Assembly: GCF_030413595.1 (NCBI RefSeq)
Contig: NZ_CP129238.1
Coordinates: 3,534,001-3,598,000 of the forward strand
Source of the DNA: Planococcus liqunii
GTDB lineage: Bacteria > Bacillota > Bacilli > Bacillales_A > Planococcaceae
Reading direction: 5' to 3'
Length of the DNA: 64,000 bases
A model generated the notes under the pieces. It saw only the letters and a list, made by a program, of their open reading frames with translations, made no database searches and had not been told where the DNA came from. Shown here in pieces: positions 49,998-59,522 of this stretch. Position numbers and translations under genes: made by a program. Positions within the stretch are counted from its first letter, which is position 1, and every line of letters starts with the position of its first letter.

Positions 49998-51515
49998 ATG
50001 AACAATCAAAGTCCCATCACAGGATCCAATCCGGAAAATGATTCTATCGAACTTCAAAACGATTGGTCCATGGAAGACATGACCCTTGTGTTATTTGGCG
50101 CGACAGGCGACCTGGCGCAGCGGAAATTATTTCCCGCCCTCTATAATTTATATCTTGACGGCAAATTGCCTGCCAAAGTCTCCATCATCGGTTTGGGGAG
50201 AAAATACATTTCAGACGAGGCCTTTCAGTCGAAAGTGGAAAAAGCGCTTCGCGCCTACTCAAGAAGAAGCGTCCAAGCTTCAAACCTGCCGGATTTTTTA
50301 TCAAAATTCCGCTATTTCACTTTTGACGCGACTATTGCAGAATCTTACGAGAAGCTGCTTGAACTGGTTGAGCGCCGGGAAAACGAGCTGGAGATTCCAC
50401 AAAATCGGCTGTTCTATTTGTCTGTGGCGCCAAGTTTAGTGGACGTGATCACGACCAACCTCCACGCAAGCGGCCTGGACCAAAACGAGGGCTGGAAACG
50501 CCTGATTATTGAAAAGCCCTTCGGGAGCAATATAAAGACCGCCAGACGATTAAACGATAAATTACGGAAAACATTCAGTGAAGAAGAAATTTACCGAATC
50601 GACCACTATCTGGGGAAACCGATGGTCCAAAGCCTGAATACCTTAATTTTGGCGAATCCGGTATTGGACTCCTTGCTGGACCAAAAACTGATTTCCAATG
50701 TCCAGATTACGGCAAGCGAAGTTGTCGGGGTGGAAACCCGGGCGGATTATTATGATAAAGCCGGTGCGATCCGGGATATGGTCCAGAACCATCTCCTTCA
50801 GCTCGTCATGACGGCGGCCCTTTACCTGCCGGAGAACCTGGCGGAAAATAAGACCCGGGCCAAGAAAACGGAAATCATCAAATCTCTCCGGCTGATTCCA
50901 AAAGAAGAAGCCCATCAGCATGTGGTCCGCGGCCAGTACGAAGCCGGTGAAATCCACGATGTCCCGGTCATCGGCTATAAAGAGGAGCAAGGCGTTGACG
51001 CTTCCTCAAAGAATGACACGTATTTCGCGGCGCGTCTGGCGATCGATCACCCGGCCTGGGAAGCAATTCCTTTTTACATACGCACCGGGAAACGGATGGA
51101 CAAAAAGTCCACTCAAATTGTCGTCGAATTCAAGCATAAGATGGTCGATTCCACTAAACTGCAGGGAACTTCCCCTAATCTATTGGTGCTTGAAATCAGC
51201 CCGAACGAAAGCATTTCGCTGCGCGTCAATTTAAAAGAGCCTTCCGGCAGCCAGTTCAAACCGGTATGGATCGACTTCTCGACCAACTCGGAAAACCAGC
51301 CGGAAGCCTATGAACTGCTGCTGTTTGACGCCATCCTCGGCGATTCAACATTTTTTGCACACTGGAAAGAAGTCGAGCTTTCATGGGAATGGATCGAGCC
51401 GTTGCTGGAGGCTTATCAGGAGGATTTGCTGCCTTTGCATACTTATCGTGCAGGTTCAACAGGTCCCGAAGCTGCAGATGAGCTGCTGCAGGAAGACCAG
51501 CACAAATGGTGGTAA
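49998..51515 (+). CDS. zwf: Glucose-6-phosphate dehydrogenase
   Basis: 505 residues, full length. NADP-binding LVLFGATGDLAQRKLFPALY, the substrate/catalytic block YRIDHYLGKPMVQ (catalytic His) and the C-terminal EAYELLLFDAILGD are all present. It catalyses the first step of the oxidative pentose phosphate pathway. AGGAGG precedes the ATG. It is followed 68 bp later by gnd, giving a two-gene NADPH-forming unit. Confidence 0.96.
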   Translation: MNNQSPITGSNPENDSIELQNDWSMEDMTLVLFGATGDLAQRKLFPALYNLYLDGKLPAKVSIIGLGRKYISDEAFQSKVEKALRAYSRRSVQASNLPDFLSKFRYFTFDATIAESYEKLLELVERRENELEIPQNRLFYLSVAPSLVDVITTNLHASGLDQNEGWKRLIIEKPFGSNIKTARRLNDKLRKTFSEEEIYRIDHYLGKPMVQSLNTLILANPVLDSLLDQKLISNVQITASEVVGVETRADYYDKAGAIRDMVQNHLLQLVMTAALYLPENLAENKTRAKKTEIIKSLRLIPKEEAHQHVVRGQYEAGEIHDVPVIGYKEEQGVDASSKNDTYFAARLAIDHPAWEAIPFYIRTGKRMDKKSTQIVVEFKHKMVDSTKLQGTSPNLLVLEISPNESISLRVNLKEPSGSQFKPVWIDFSTNSENQPEAYELLLFDAILGDSTFFAHWKEVELSWEWIEPLLEAYQEDLLPLHTYRAGSTGPEAADELLQEDQHKWW

Positions 51516-51583
51516 AACGAATCATTTAGTCCAATACCGGTAATCGGTGTTCGAAAAATCATAAAGGAATGGGGCAGGATAAT

Positions 51584-52996
51584 ATGAAACAGCAAATCGG
51601 CGTCATCGGTTTAGGCGTAATGGGCACGAACCTCGCATTAAATATGGAAAGCAAAGGCTATTCGGTCGCTGTCTATGACTACTGGACAGAACGGGTCGAC
51701 GGGCTGTCCGTCAATGAGGCCCAAGGAAAAAACATCCAAGGCGCTTACAGCATCGAAGAATTCGTTTCGTCCCTGGAAACGCCCCGCAAAATTCTACTGA
51801 TGGTCCAGGCGGGAGACACGACCGATTCGGTGATTGAATCGCTCATCCCCCACCTTCAAAAAGGAGATATCCTGATGGACGGCGGAAATTCGTTCTTCAA
51901 AGACACAAACCGGCGGACGGCGGCCATCGAAGAAGCCGGCCTGCATTTTATCGGCGCTGGCATTTCCGGCGGCGAGGAAGGCGCCCGCAACGGCCCTTCC
52001 ATCATGCCGGGCGGATCGAAAGAAGCATACCTTCAGGTACAGCCGATCCTCGATGCCATTGCCGCGAAAGTTGACGGGACGCCTTGCAGCACGTATATGG
52101 GTCCTCTTGGTGCCGGCCATTACGTGAAGATGGTCCATAACGGCATCGAATACGGCGATATGCAGCTGATTTCTGAAGCGTATTTCATCATGAAACAGGC
52201 ATTCGGCCTGAGCGCCGATGAAATGCATGGCATCTTTGCGGAATGGAACAAAGGCGAACTTGACAGCTACCTCATCGAAATCACGGCGGACATTTTGGCT
52301 AAGCAAGATGACGACACCGGCAATCCGCTTGTCGATCAGGTACTGGACGCAGCCGAACAGAAAGGCACCGGGAAATGGACAAGCCAAAACGCATTGGATT
52401 TGGGGGTCTCTCTTCCAATCGTAACGGAATCGGTATTTGCCCGGTTCATCTCCGCCATCAAGGAGGAACGTGTCGCGGCAAGCAAAATCCTAAAAGGGCC
52501 TGAAGCGGAAAAGCCGGCAGGAGATTCCGGGGAATTGATCGAAGCCATCCGAAAAGCGCTTTATATGAGCAAGATCTGCTCGTATGCCCAAGGCTTTGCC
52601 CAAATGCGCGCCGCTTCCGAAGAATACGGCTGGAATATTCCCTACGGCGATGTCGCGATGATTTTCCGCGGCGGATGCATCATCCGTGCCCAGTTCCTGC
52701 AAAAGATCAAAGAGGCGTTCGACCGCAATCCGGAACTGCCTAACTTATTGGTGGATCCGTACTTCCAAGGGATTATTGAAGAATACCAGCAATCCCTCCG
52801 CAACGTGCTGACCCTGGCCATCCAGCAGGGCATTCCGGCGCCGGCTTTCTCAAGCGCCTTGGCTTACTTTGACAGCTACCGCTCTGCGGTATTGCCGGCC
52901 AACATGATCCAGGCACAGCGGGATTACTTTGGCGCCCATACCTACAAGCGCATTGATAAAGAAGGCGTTTTCCATACAGATTGGTCAACTAATTAA
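51584..52996 (+). CDS. gnd: 6-phosphogluconate dehydrogenase, decarboxylating
   Basis: 470 residues, full length of the long (GndA) form. The N-terminal [25 protein letters not shown] motif (VMGTNLALN), [19 protein letters not shown] and [15 protein letters not shown] (catalytic Lys and His region) are clear. It makes ribulose 5-phosphate, CO2 and NADPH. An upstream ATG at 51569 abuts AAAGGA; the ATG at 51584 matches family starts. Co-transcribed with zwf; a terminator follows. Confidence 0.95.
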   Translation: MKQQIGVIGLGVMGTNLALNMESKGYSVAVYDYWTERVDGLSVNEAQGKNIQGAYSIEEFVSSLETPRKILLMVQAGDTTDSVIESLIPHLQKGDILMDGGNSFFKDTNRRTAAIEEAGLHFIGAGISGGEEGARNGPSIMPGGSKEAYLQVQPILDAIAAKVDGTPCSTYMGPLGAGHYVKMVHNGIEYGDMQLISEAYFIMKQAFGLSADEMHGIFAEWNKGELDSYLIEITADILAKQDDDTGNPLVDQVLDAAEQKGTGKWTSQNALDLGVSLPIVTESVFARFISAIKEERVAASKILKGPEAEKPAGDSGELIEAIRKALYMSKICSYAQGFAQMRAASEEYGWNIPYGDVAMIFRGGCIIRAQFLQKIKEAFDRNPELPNLLVDPYFQGIIEEYQQSLRNVLTLAIQQGIPAPAFSSALAYFDSYRSAVLPANMIQAQRDYFGAHTYKRIDKEGVFHTDWSTN

Positions 52997-53036
52997 CATA
53001 TAAGCCAATAAATCAACAATCCAATAAAATCGTTTA

Positions 53037-53080
53037 CTGACATGAGTCCGGTTTTCTTACCGGGCTCATGTTTTTATTTG
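53037..53080 (+). terminator. Terminator of zwf-gnd
   Basis: An ACATGAGTCCGG/CCGGGCTCATGT hairpin followed by TTTTATTT. Confidence 0.83.
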
Positions 53081-53264
53081 TGTTCACCGCCAATAGCCGG
53101 CAGAAACGGATATCCAGTGATTTCTTTAAAGATTTGTTAGGTATTTTCAGCCACTAATTGGCGTTTACGAAATGAAGCATCCCTAAAAAGTATATGCAAA
53201 AAAATCCTTGTTAATAGTTCTAAAGTATTTAGACTAAAGTCACACTACGAGGTACAATAAGGAA

Positions 53265-53365
53265 AATCATCTGAAAAAGGCAAACTTATCCGAAAGGGAA
53301 GGACGCAAAGCCATGAACCTACACACTGTTCTGCAGTGCACGGTCGTCAGGTTGCCAGGCACCCA
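53265..53365 (+). promoter_or_regulatory. Cyclic di-GMP-I riboswitch (GEMM)
   Basis: The core blocks are in order: AAGGCAAAC, CCGAAAGG, GACGCAAAGCCA, a variable P3 arm, then CAGGTTGCCAGGC (the tetraloop-receptor side). This matches the GEMM-I consensus. A possible promoter TTAGAC-N18-TACAAT lies just upstream. It precedes the secreted-protein gene at 53404. Confidence 0.88.
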
Positions 53366-53395
53366 TTCTGTGGGCCTCGGCTCGCAGAATGGAGG
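53363..53395 (+). promoter_or_regulatory. Hairpin touching the ribosome binding site downstream of the riboswitch
   Basis: CCATTCTG (53363-53370) pairs with CAGAATGG (53385-53392); the last GG of the stem is part of the GGAGG Shine-Dalgarno (53391-53395). It is a plausible translational expression platform for c-di-GMP control. Confidence 0.6.
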
Positions 53396-53403
53396 AAAAT
53401 AGA

Positions 53404-54285
53404 ATGTTGAAAAAAGCAGCAATCACGTTCGTGGCCTTATTTTCATTAATGGCTGCCGCAATTCCGGGCTACGCCCAAGCAAGTGAAGTTCCCCAGCCCG
53501 TCCGTGCGACATGGCTTTGGAATCCCTGGATGTTCGTGAATGACGAAGCAGGCACCCTGGCATTCCTGGAAAGCAAACAAGTGAACAAAGTCTACGTCCA
53601 GATCGACCCGGACGTTTCAAAAGCGGCTTATGGCAGTTTCATCGGCAAAGCGAAAGCGATGGGAATCGCCGTTCATGCACTTGACGGAGCCCCTTCCTGG
53701 GCGGCACCAAAAGGCTATATCAACCAGGACCGTTTCTTGTCCTGGGTGACCGATTATCAAAACCAGGCGCCGCAAACAAACCGATTTGCAGGCGTTCACT
53801 TGGATGTAGAACCGTATCTCTACAGCGGCTGGAATTCCAACCGGGCAGCCACTGTGAAATCATATCAGGCTCTTCTGAAAAGAGCTTCTGCAACTACTGC
53901 GAAACTGGGGCTTCCGCTCGAGGCCGACATGCCGTTCTGGTTTGACGAAATCACTTACAAAAACACTTACGGCAACGGCCTGCTCGCAGAATGGGTCATC
54001 GCCAATACTGCTGGCGTGACGCTCATGGCATACCGTGATTCCGCACCGATGCTGATCGATATCGTCAAAAACGAAATGGCCATGGCCCAGCGCCTCGGCA
54101 AAGGCGTCGTCGTCGGCGTTGAAACCGGCGAGACCGATGAAGGCAGCATCATCACGTTTGCAGAAGAAGGCGAAGCCTTCATGAACCAGCAGCTTGCAGC
54201 AGTCGCTGCCCATTACACCGGCAATCCCGCCTACAAAGGCAACGCCATCCACCACGTCGGCAGCTGGATGACGCTTCGCCCCTAA
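53404..54285 (+). CDS. Secreted TIM-barrel-like protein under c-di-GMP riboswitch control
   Basis: 293 residues with a Sec signal peptide (KKAAITFVALFSLMAAAIP, cleavage after ~27). The mature part resembles a glycosidase-type beta/alpha barrel: RATWLWNPWMF, KVYVQIDPD, GIAVHALDGAPSW, the putative catalytic strand GVHLDVEPYLYSGW (Asp and Glu), LPLEADMPFWFDE and VTLMAYRD. I cannot name the family with certainty. The ATG at 53404 lies eight bases after GGAGG. With the riboswitch ahead and a glycosyltransferase operon behind, a role in exopolysaccharide trimming or turnover is the best inference. Confidence 0.75.
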   Translation: MLKKAAITFVALFSLMAAAIPGYAQASEVPQPVRATWLWNPWMFVNDEAGTLAFLESKQVNKVYVQIDPDVSKAAYGSFIGKAKAMGIAVHALDGAPSWAAPKGYINQDRFLSWVTDYQNQAPQTNRFAGVHLDVEPYLYSGWNSNRAATVKSYQALLKRASATTAKLGLPLEADMPFWFDEITYKNTYGNGLLAEWVIANTAGVTLMAYRDSAPMLIDIVKNEMAMAQRLGKGVVVGVETGETDEGSIITFAEEGEAFMNQQLAAVAAHYTGNPAYKGNAIHHVGSWMTLRP

Positions 54286-54293
54286 AAAAATTC

Positions 54294-54326
54294 GAGACGC
54301 TTTGATGCATGCCATCAAAGCGTCTT
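54294..54326 (+). terminator. Palindromic hairpin, copy 1
   Basis: AGACGCTTTGATG/CATCAAAGCGTCT stem downstream of the secreted-protein gene, without a proper T-tract (CTGCTTG follows). The same 33 bp recur at 54793. Confidence 0.7.
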
Positions 54327-54379
54327 CTGCTTGTTGAGAAAGATATAGAAAAAATTTCCCTTAGAATGTCTCCGATATT

Positions 54380-54660
54380 CCACAAACCAGCTGCGCTTGC
54401 CGCGGGCGAGCGCCAAGCCTCCTCAGCCGCTGCGAAAACCTTGTGCTCCTGTTGAGCGTTGCATCGCTTCGCTAGCTTCGTCGCAAATGATTGGGCAAAG
54501 CCCAATCATTTCTTGCGAGGTCTCGGCTGTCTCGTCGCTTACGCTGCCCCGCAGGCAAGACAATGGCTGAAGCTTGCGAAGCCATGTCTTTGCGACGAGC
54601 TTGCGCAGGAGCAGTAGGGTTTTCTCCGCTGGTTTGCTTCATATCGACAGTGAACTGTGA
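54380..54660. repeat. Non-coding palindrome-rich segment
   Basis: A GC-rich stretch holding nested inverted repeats, such as AATGATTGGGC/GCCCAATCATT (54486-54511), GTCGCAAA/TTTGCGAC across 54480-54598 and GCGAGCGCCAAGCC-type blocks. Short open frames cross it without ribosome binding sites. It looks like an intergenic repeat element of the kind scattered in Bacillales genomes; its copy number cannot be judged here. Confidence 0.5.
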
Positions 54661-54792
54661 ATAAAAAGCACGCATACTCATTCACTCTATCTGATAAAAA
54701 AAATTCTTTATTTAAAGAGTGAATGGAATGAAGCGGAAAGCGTCCACTTGGAGCGAAATGACTTAGAGAATGGAATGTTTCTCGACAGCCTG

Positions 54793-54830
54793 GAGACGCT
54801 TTGATGCATGCCATCAAAGCGTCTTTTTTA
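54793..54830 (+). terminator. Palindromic hairpin, copy 2, with T-tract
   Basis: Identical 33-bp hairpin to 54294-54326, here followed by TTTTATT, a complete intrinsic terminator. The two copies are 499 bp apart. Confidence 0.75.
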
Positions 54831-55029
54831 TTGCCCTCCCTTCATTGCCGCTGCTTTTGCACAGTCGCCGCCTAAAAAACAAACTACACTGAAATTAAAC
54901 AAGAGGTTTAATAGAAAAAATTTCTATTTATATACAACTTTACAGATTATTACTTTTTAAAAGGGCATCCCGTATCCCTTTATAGTATAATATCAACCAT
55001 CTAGATATTTTTTTAAGAAGGTGACCAAG

Positions 55030-56634
55030 ATGGCTAAAGCCAATTACAAAGCATTGCTTGCCAATAGAATGGAACAGGATTTTTCCAAATGGCTCGCACA
55101 ACCACATGTTCAAGAACGGGAAGTTTACCGGTTTTTGCATACAATGAAAGGCACAGCTGGCACCATCGGGCTTATGGAACTGTCCGAGTTTTGCGGACAT
55201 CAGCTGAATTCTTTTGCAGAAGACAGCACGGCGCTGCTGCCTGTCCAGACACTGAATTCCCTTATGGACACATTGACAGGCTTTTTCACATCCGAAGAAT
55301 CCGTTCCGGAAAAAGCAGCAAACGCTAGTGAAGAAACGCCTGCCAAGGAATCGTTTGTACTGGTCATTGATGCAGACGCAGAATTTGCAGCTTCCGTGAA
55401 AGAAGCGCTGGAAGCACAAGGCATTCCTGTCGTCATAGCGCTCGATGGCCAAAAAGGGATGGAACTTTTCTATGCCCTGCAGCCGCAGATGGTCATTTTG
55501 GACCGGACTTTGCCGGATACCGACGGGTTCGACCTGGTGGCCCAGATTCACGAAGCGGCCAAAAGCCGCTTTCTTCCGATTGCCGTAATCAGTGCGGACG
55601 ACCGGATGGAGAACCAGATCCGGGCGATGGAGATCGGCGCCACCGATTTTCTTGCCAAGCCCTTGAATATGCCCTTTTTCGCCGCTTACGCCAGCAACCG
55701 CCTGCGCACCCAAAAAGCACTTTCGCAAGGATCGCTTTACGATGACCTGACTGGTGCCGGCAACCGAACGTATTTCAACCAGGTATTGCAGCAAACGACC
55801 GCCTTGGCAGACAAGACCAAAACGGTTTTCACGCTCGCCCTGCTCGATTTGGACCATTTTAGCAAAGTGAATGGCACATACGGCCACTTGGCCGGAGATG
55901 AAGTTCTGCGCACATTCAGCAGGCTCCTCTTAAAAATGAAGCGGGAGTCGGATTATTTGTTCCGGTACAGCGGGGATCAATTCGCCTTGATCCTGCCGGA
56001 TACAACCGCCAAAAAAGCCGCCGCGCTGATTGACCAAATCCGCTCCGCTTTTGCGGAAACCGATTTTTCATTTGCGTCATCTGAACCGTTTCAGGTCAGG
56101 TTTTCTGCCGGCATCAGCGAATACCGGAATAAACAGGATGCACCAGTGAACATGGCTGACAGTGCCTTGCATCAGGCGAAACAAAATGGCCGCAGCCAGA
56201 CCATCATCTCCGGACGGACAGCGGATGACATCAGGCGCCACCTTAACCTCATCATTGTCGATGACGACTCCCTTGTGCGCCGGCTGGTTTCCAAGCAGTT
56301 TTCGGGCTGGAAGCCGGAAGATTTCGATCTTCGCATCGAGGAATATGTCGACGGGGCCAGTTTTGTGGAATCCCCATGGTATAAGCCCGAGGAAAACTAC
56401 ATGATCTTACTTGATGGCGTCATGCCGAAAATGGACGGCCTTGAGGTCCTGAATCATGTGCGCAGCCAGTACCCGCATGAAAACATCGTCATATCCATGC
56501 TCACTTCCCGCAACAATGAATCGGATATTGTCCTGGCACTGAAAAACGGGGCGGATGATTATATCGTCAAGCCGTTCTATGCCCAGGAAGTTGTGGCACG
56601 CGTCGAGCGGCTGACGATGAGGATGTTCAAATGA
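55030..56634 (+). CDS. HPt-REC-degenerate GGDEF-REC signalling protein
   Basis: 534 residues. An HPt domain (~1-90; phosphoacceptor His in FLHTMKGTAGTIGLMEL), REC1 (~110-230; Asp in VILDRTLPDTDGF), a GGDEF-fold domain (~235-395; DDLTGAGNRTYFNQ) and REC2 (~410-530; LLDGVMPKMDGLEV, KPF) follow in order. The cyclase signature is SGDQF in place of GGDEF, so catalysis is doubtful, yet RESD sits exactly five residues before it, an intact I-site. It is best read as a c-di-GMP receptor within a phosphorelay. The ATG at 55030 after AGAAGGTGA is the start. It overlaps the next gene by 4 bp. Confidence 0.88.
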   Translation: MAKANYKALLANRMEQDFSKWLAQPHVQEREVYRFLHTMKGTAGTIGLMELSEFCGHQLNSFAEDSTALLPVQTLNSLMDTLTGFFTSEESVPEKAANASEETPAKESFVLVIDADAEFAASVKEALEAQGIPVVIALDGQKGMELFYALQPQMVILDRTLPDTDGFDLVAQIHEAAKSRFLPIAVISADDRMENQIRAMEIGATDFLAKPLNMPFFAAYASNRLRTQKALSQGSLYDDLTGAGNRTYFNQVLQQTTALADKTKTVFTLALLDLDHFSKVNGTYGHLAGDEVLRTFSRLLLKMKRESDYLFRYSGDQFALILPDTTAKKAAALIDQIRSAFAETDFSFASSEPFQVRFSAGISEYRNKQDAPVNMADSALHQAKQNGRSQTIISGRTADDIRRHLNLIIVDDDSLVRRLVSKQFSGWKPEDFDLRIEEYVDGASFVESPWYKPEENYMILLDGVMPKMDGLEVLNHVRSQYPHENIVISMLTSRNNESDIVLALKNGADDYIVKPFYAQEVVARVERLTMRMFK

Positions 56635-57683
56635 GCCTATATTTCGCCTTGATCCTGAGTCTCTCCCTGCTCCTTGCCCAGCTCATCCTGCTGCTTGTCC
56701 TGGCTTGGCGCAAACAAAAACTGGCCGCGAAAGAACAGGCCATTGCCGAGCAATACCTGGCATTAACCGATTCGTTCAGCTCTTATATGATGGATCCTGC
56801 CGATGACCGGTTCGTCCAGGAAATTCGCAGCAACCCGCACCAGACCGTCGTCCTTGAACGATTGCTGAACGGCTACGTGTCCGTGACAAAAGGCGGTGTC
56901 CATTCGCCGCTTGTTGCAAAGCTGTCGGAAGAGTTCCTGGCTGCCCATTATGCCAAACAGCTCAAGCGCAACCATTGGGCCTTGCGGATGAATACGCTGT
57001 ACTTTATCGAAGACTTCCATATCGAGTCCCTCAAGCCCTTGCTGAAGGAAAAACTCCGCAAGAGCTCTCAGCTGGACCAGGAAAAGCAGCAACTCATCCG
57101 GACCCTTGCTTCTTTGAACGAACCGGATACCCTTTCCGTATTGGCGCAGTATCCCGATGCGCCTGTCCGCCTGTACATCGATGTGTTCAAGCGGCTCGAA
57201 GAACCGACAAGGCTCCAAGAGCTGGATGCCGCGCTGCGGAATGAACCCCAGAACAAAGCGCGGAAGCATGCCGCGATTTCCTATATCGGCATGGCCGGCC
57301 TGATCGCCTTCCTTCCCCGCATCGAGGAAGAATTGGGGACCCAGGAAGGGGAATTGCGCATCCAGGCTTTGAAAGCCGTCCTGAATTTGCAATACTTGAG
57401 CGACCCCGGCTTATTGCTGCCTTTTTTCCAGTCGGCTTCCTGGCCGGAGCGGATGTATGCCTCCCGGATCGCCGGAAGGCTGCAATTGTCCCGCTTCAAA
57501 GAAGTGCTCAGCGATTTGCTCGGCGATTCCGTTTGGTGGGTGCGCTATTCTGCAGCCGAAGCGCTGGTCCAGTTTTCGGACGGAGATATTCTGCTTGCCC
57601 ATCTGTCCGCCAATCATCCCGACCGCTATGCCCGTGATATGGCAGACCAGTGGAAATCGTCCCAGTTAGGAAGTGAAACCTGA
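56631..57683 (+). CDS. Membrane-anchored HEAT-repeat-like protein
   Basis: 350 residues. One N-terminal membrane helix (SLYFALILSLSLLLAQLILL) is followed by a cytosolic alpha-helical array with HEAT-like repeats, clearest near 210-330 (ARKHAAISYIGMAGLIAFLP, ELRIQALKAVLNLQ, VRYSAAEALVQF). It overlaps the upstream gene by ATGA and shares a base with the glycosyltransferase gene (TGATG), so it is translationally coupled to both. I infer a scaffold linking the signalling protein to the glycosyltransferase at the membrane. Confidence 0.8.
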   Translation: MSLYFALILSLSLLLAQLILLLVLAWRKQKLAAKEQAIAEQYLALTDSFSSYMMDPADDRFVQEIRSNPHQTVVLERLLNGYVSVTKGGVHSPLVAKLSEEFLAAHYAKQLKRNHWALRMNTLYFIEDFHIESLKPLLKEKLRKSSQLDQEKQQLIRTLASLNEPDTLSVLAQYPDAPVRLYIDVFKRLEEPTRLQELDAALRNEPQNKARKHAAISYIGMAGLIAFLPRIEEELGTQEGELRIQALKAVLNLQYLSDPGLLLPFFQSASWPERMYASRIAGRLQLSRFKEVLSDLLGDSVWWVRYSAAEALVQFSDGDILLAHLSANHPDRYARDMADQWKSSQLGSET

Positions 57684-59080
57684 TGCAAAGTTTTTTCCAA
57701 ATTACCGCCTATGCCATTATCGCGTATATGCTTTTTTCAAGTTTGAGTTATTTGGGCTTCTTTATGCTGGCATTCCGGAAAGTGAAGCGGGAGGATAAAC
57801 TTGACCGCAGGGAATCCACCGAGGACTTTCTCCGGAACCAGAATACGTACCCGGTGTCGATCCTGGTGCCTGCCTATAACGAAGAAGTCGGTGTTGTCAG
57901 CACGGTCCGATCTCTTTTGGCGCTGGAATACCCGGAAAAAGAAATCATCGTCATTGACGATGGATCGAAAGACGAGACGTCCAACCGGATGATTTCTGAA
58001 TTCCAGATGAAAGAGATCCAATTCGCTGTGCGCACGCATATCGAAACCGCCGAAGTCCTGGCAATCTACCAGTCCACCATCTTCCCTTTTATCCGCTTGA
58101 TCAAAAAAGCGAATGGCGGAAAAGCGGATGCCCTGAATGCGGGCGTCAACTTGTCTTCCTACCCTTATTTCTGCGCGATTGACGGGGACTCGATCCTGGA
58201 AAATGACGGACTCCTCAAAACGATGAAGCCCATTATCGAGTCCGATGGCCAAATCATCGTGACCGGCGGATCTGTCCGGATCGCCAATGGCTCCACCATT
58301 TCCCGCAGCAAAGTGGAAGTGATCAACCTGCCGAAGAGTCCGGTCGTCCTCATGCAGATCGTGGAGTATTTCCGTGCCTTCCTGATCGGCCGGATCGCAT
58401 TGAGCCACATGAACATCCTGCTGATCGTCTCCGGCGCATTCGGCGTCTTCAACAAAGAGCGCGTCATCCAAGCGGGCGGATACAACAAGAACACCGTAGG
58501 CGAAGACATGGAATTGGTCGTCCGGCTGCACCGCCTGCTCCGGGAAGAAAAGTCCAAGCAGCGCATCGAATACATTCCCGACCCCGTGTGCTGGACCGAA
58601 GCGCCGGAATCGCTCGAGGTGCTCCGTTCGCAGCGGATACGCTGGCAGCGCGGTTTGTTCGAAACCCTGTGGTCCCACCGCAAAATGATGATGAACCCGA
58701 AGTACGGCTCGGTCGGCCTGTTGTCGATGCCTTATTTCCTGCTCGTGGAACTTCTCGGGGCAGTGTTCGAGTTTGTCGGGTATTTCATCATATTCGGGGG
58801 TATTTTCTTCTCGCTCGTCGATACGACTACAGCCGGCATCCTCTTTTTAGTGACGGTCTTCTACGGTTCATTCGTTTCCGCACTGGCTGTCCTGCTGGAG
58901 GAATTGACGCTGCATAAATACCCGAAAGCCTCCCATCTGGCGCGCCTCTATTTCTGGGCGCTGACCGAAGCGTTCTGGTACCGGCCGCTCATGGTCGTGT
59001 GGAGAGTCCAGGGAATCTTCGCTGCGTTCCGCAAAAAGGCCCATTGGGGCGACATGAAACGCAAAGGAATCTCATCTTAG
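57683..59080 (+). CDS. Processive GT2 glycosyltransferase (membrane)
   Basis: 465 residues. An N-terminal membrane helix, a GT-A domain with VSILVPAYNEEVGVVSTVRS, VIDDGSKDETS, the metal-binding AIDGDSI (DxD), GEDMELVVRL (catalytic Asp region) and QRIRWQRG (QxxRW), then C-terminal helices (~345-425). These are the D,D,D,QxxRW residues of processive synthases such as cellulose and poly-GlcNAc synthases. It should make and extrude an exopolysaccharide; the sugar is unknown. No PilZ domain is fused, so c-di-GMP control would come through the upstream receptor-like protein. Confidence 0.9.
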   Translation: MQSFFQITAYAIIAYMLFSSLSYLGFFMLAFRKVKREDKLDRRESTEDFLRNQNTYPVSILVPAYNEEVGVVSTVRSLLALEYPEKEIIVIDDGSKDETSNRMISEFQMKEIQFAVRTHIETAEVLAIYQSTIFPFIRLIKKANGGKADALNAGVNLSSYPYFCAIDGDSILENDGLLKTMKPIIESDGQIIVTGGSVRIANGSTISRSKVEVINLPKSPVVLMQIVEYFRAFLIGRIALSHMNILLIVSGAFGVFNKERVIQAGGYNKNTVGEDMELVVRLHRLLREEKSKQRIEYIPDPVCWTEAPESLEVLRSQRIRWQRGLFETLWSHRKMMMNPKYGSVGLLSMPYFLLVELLGAVFEFVGYFIIFGGIFFSLVDTTTAGILFLVTVFYGSFVSALAVLLEELTLHKYPKASHLARLYFWALTEAFWYRPLMVVWRVQGIFAAFRKKAHWGDMKRKGISS

Positions 59081-59098
59081 TTTTAGGAGGCGATGTAC

Positions 59099-59455
59099 AT
59101 GAAGAAAATACTGGTGGCAGATGATGAAGACATCTTGCGCATCCTGATTTCCGATACGCTCGAAGATGATTTTGAAATCGAGGAAGCCGAAGACGGCAAA
59201 GAAGCGCTGGAGAAAATCCGGGAGAACGATTATGACTTGGTCATCCTCGATTATATGATGCCTTACCTGACCGGCATGGAAGTGCTCGAACAGGTCCGGA
59301 AAGACCAAAACAATACCCGCGTGCTGATGCTGACGGCTAAGGCCCAGGATGCAGACCGGGAACAGGCAATGCAAAAAGGCGCGGATTATTTCATGTCCAA
59401 GCCGTTCAGCCCGATGGAACTCCTCGGACTGGTAGAGAAAATATTGGTTTCCTAA
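59099..59455 (+). CDS. Single-domain response regulator (CheY/Spo0F-like)
   Basis: 118 residues, one REC domain: acidic pair in LVADDEDI, phosphoacceptor Asp in LVILDYMMPYLTGMEVL (~52), Thr in MLTAKAQ and Lys in SKPFSP. There is no output domain, so it acts by protein contact or as a phosphate shuttle. AGGAGG eight bases before the ATG at 59099 selects it over 59093. Last gene of the glycosyltransferase operon, facing the hybrid kinase gene. Confidence 0.92.
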   Translation: MKKILVADDEDILRILISDTLEDDFEIEEAEDGKEALEKIRENDYDLVILDYMMPYLTGMEVLEQVRKDQNNTRVLMLTAKAQDADREQAMQKGADYFMSKPFSPMELLGLVEKILVS

Positions 59456-59496
59456 CAAAAACGAACAGGCCCCTAGCGGACCTGTTCGTTTTTCGT
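59456..59496. terminator. Bidirectional terminator
   Basis: An AAACGAACAGG/CCTGTTCGTTT stem with T-tracts lies between the operon and the convergent hybrid kinase gene. Confidence 0.83.
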
Positions 59497-59522
59497 TGCA
59501 GCCTTTTCGAGCTGGCTGCCAT

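Noticed and set aside
54472..54681. 69-codon minus-strand frame
   Set aside because: Falls in the palindrome-rich non-coding segment; its sequence follows the inverted repeats and it lacks a ribosome binding site.
54940..55887. 315-codon minus-strand frame
   Set aside because: Antisense to the HPt-REC-GGDEF-REC gene, whose domains are certain.
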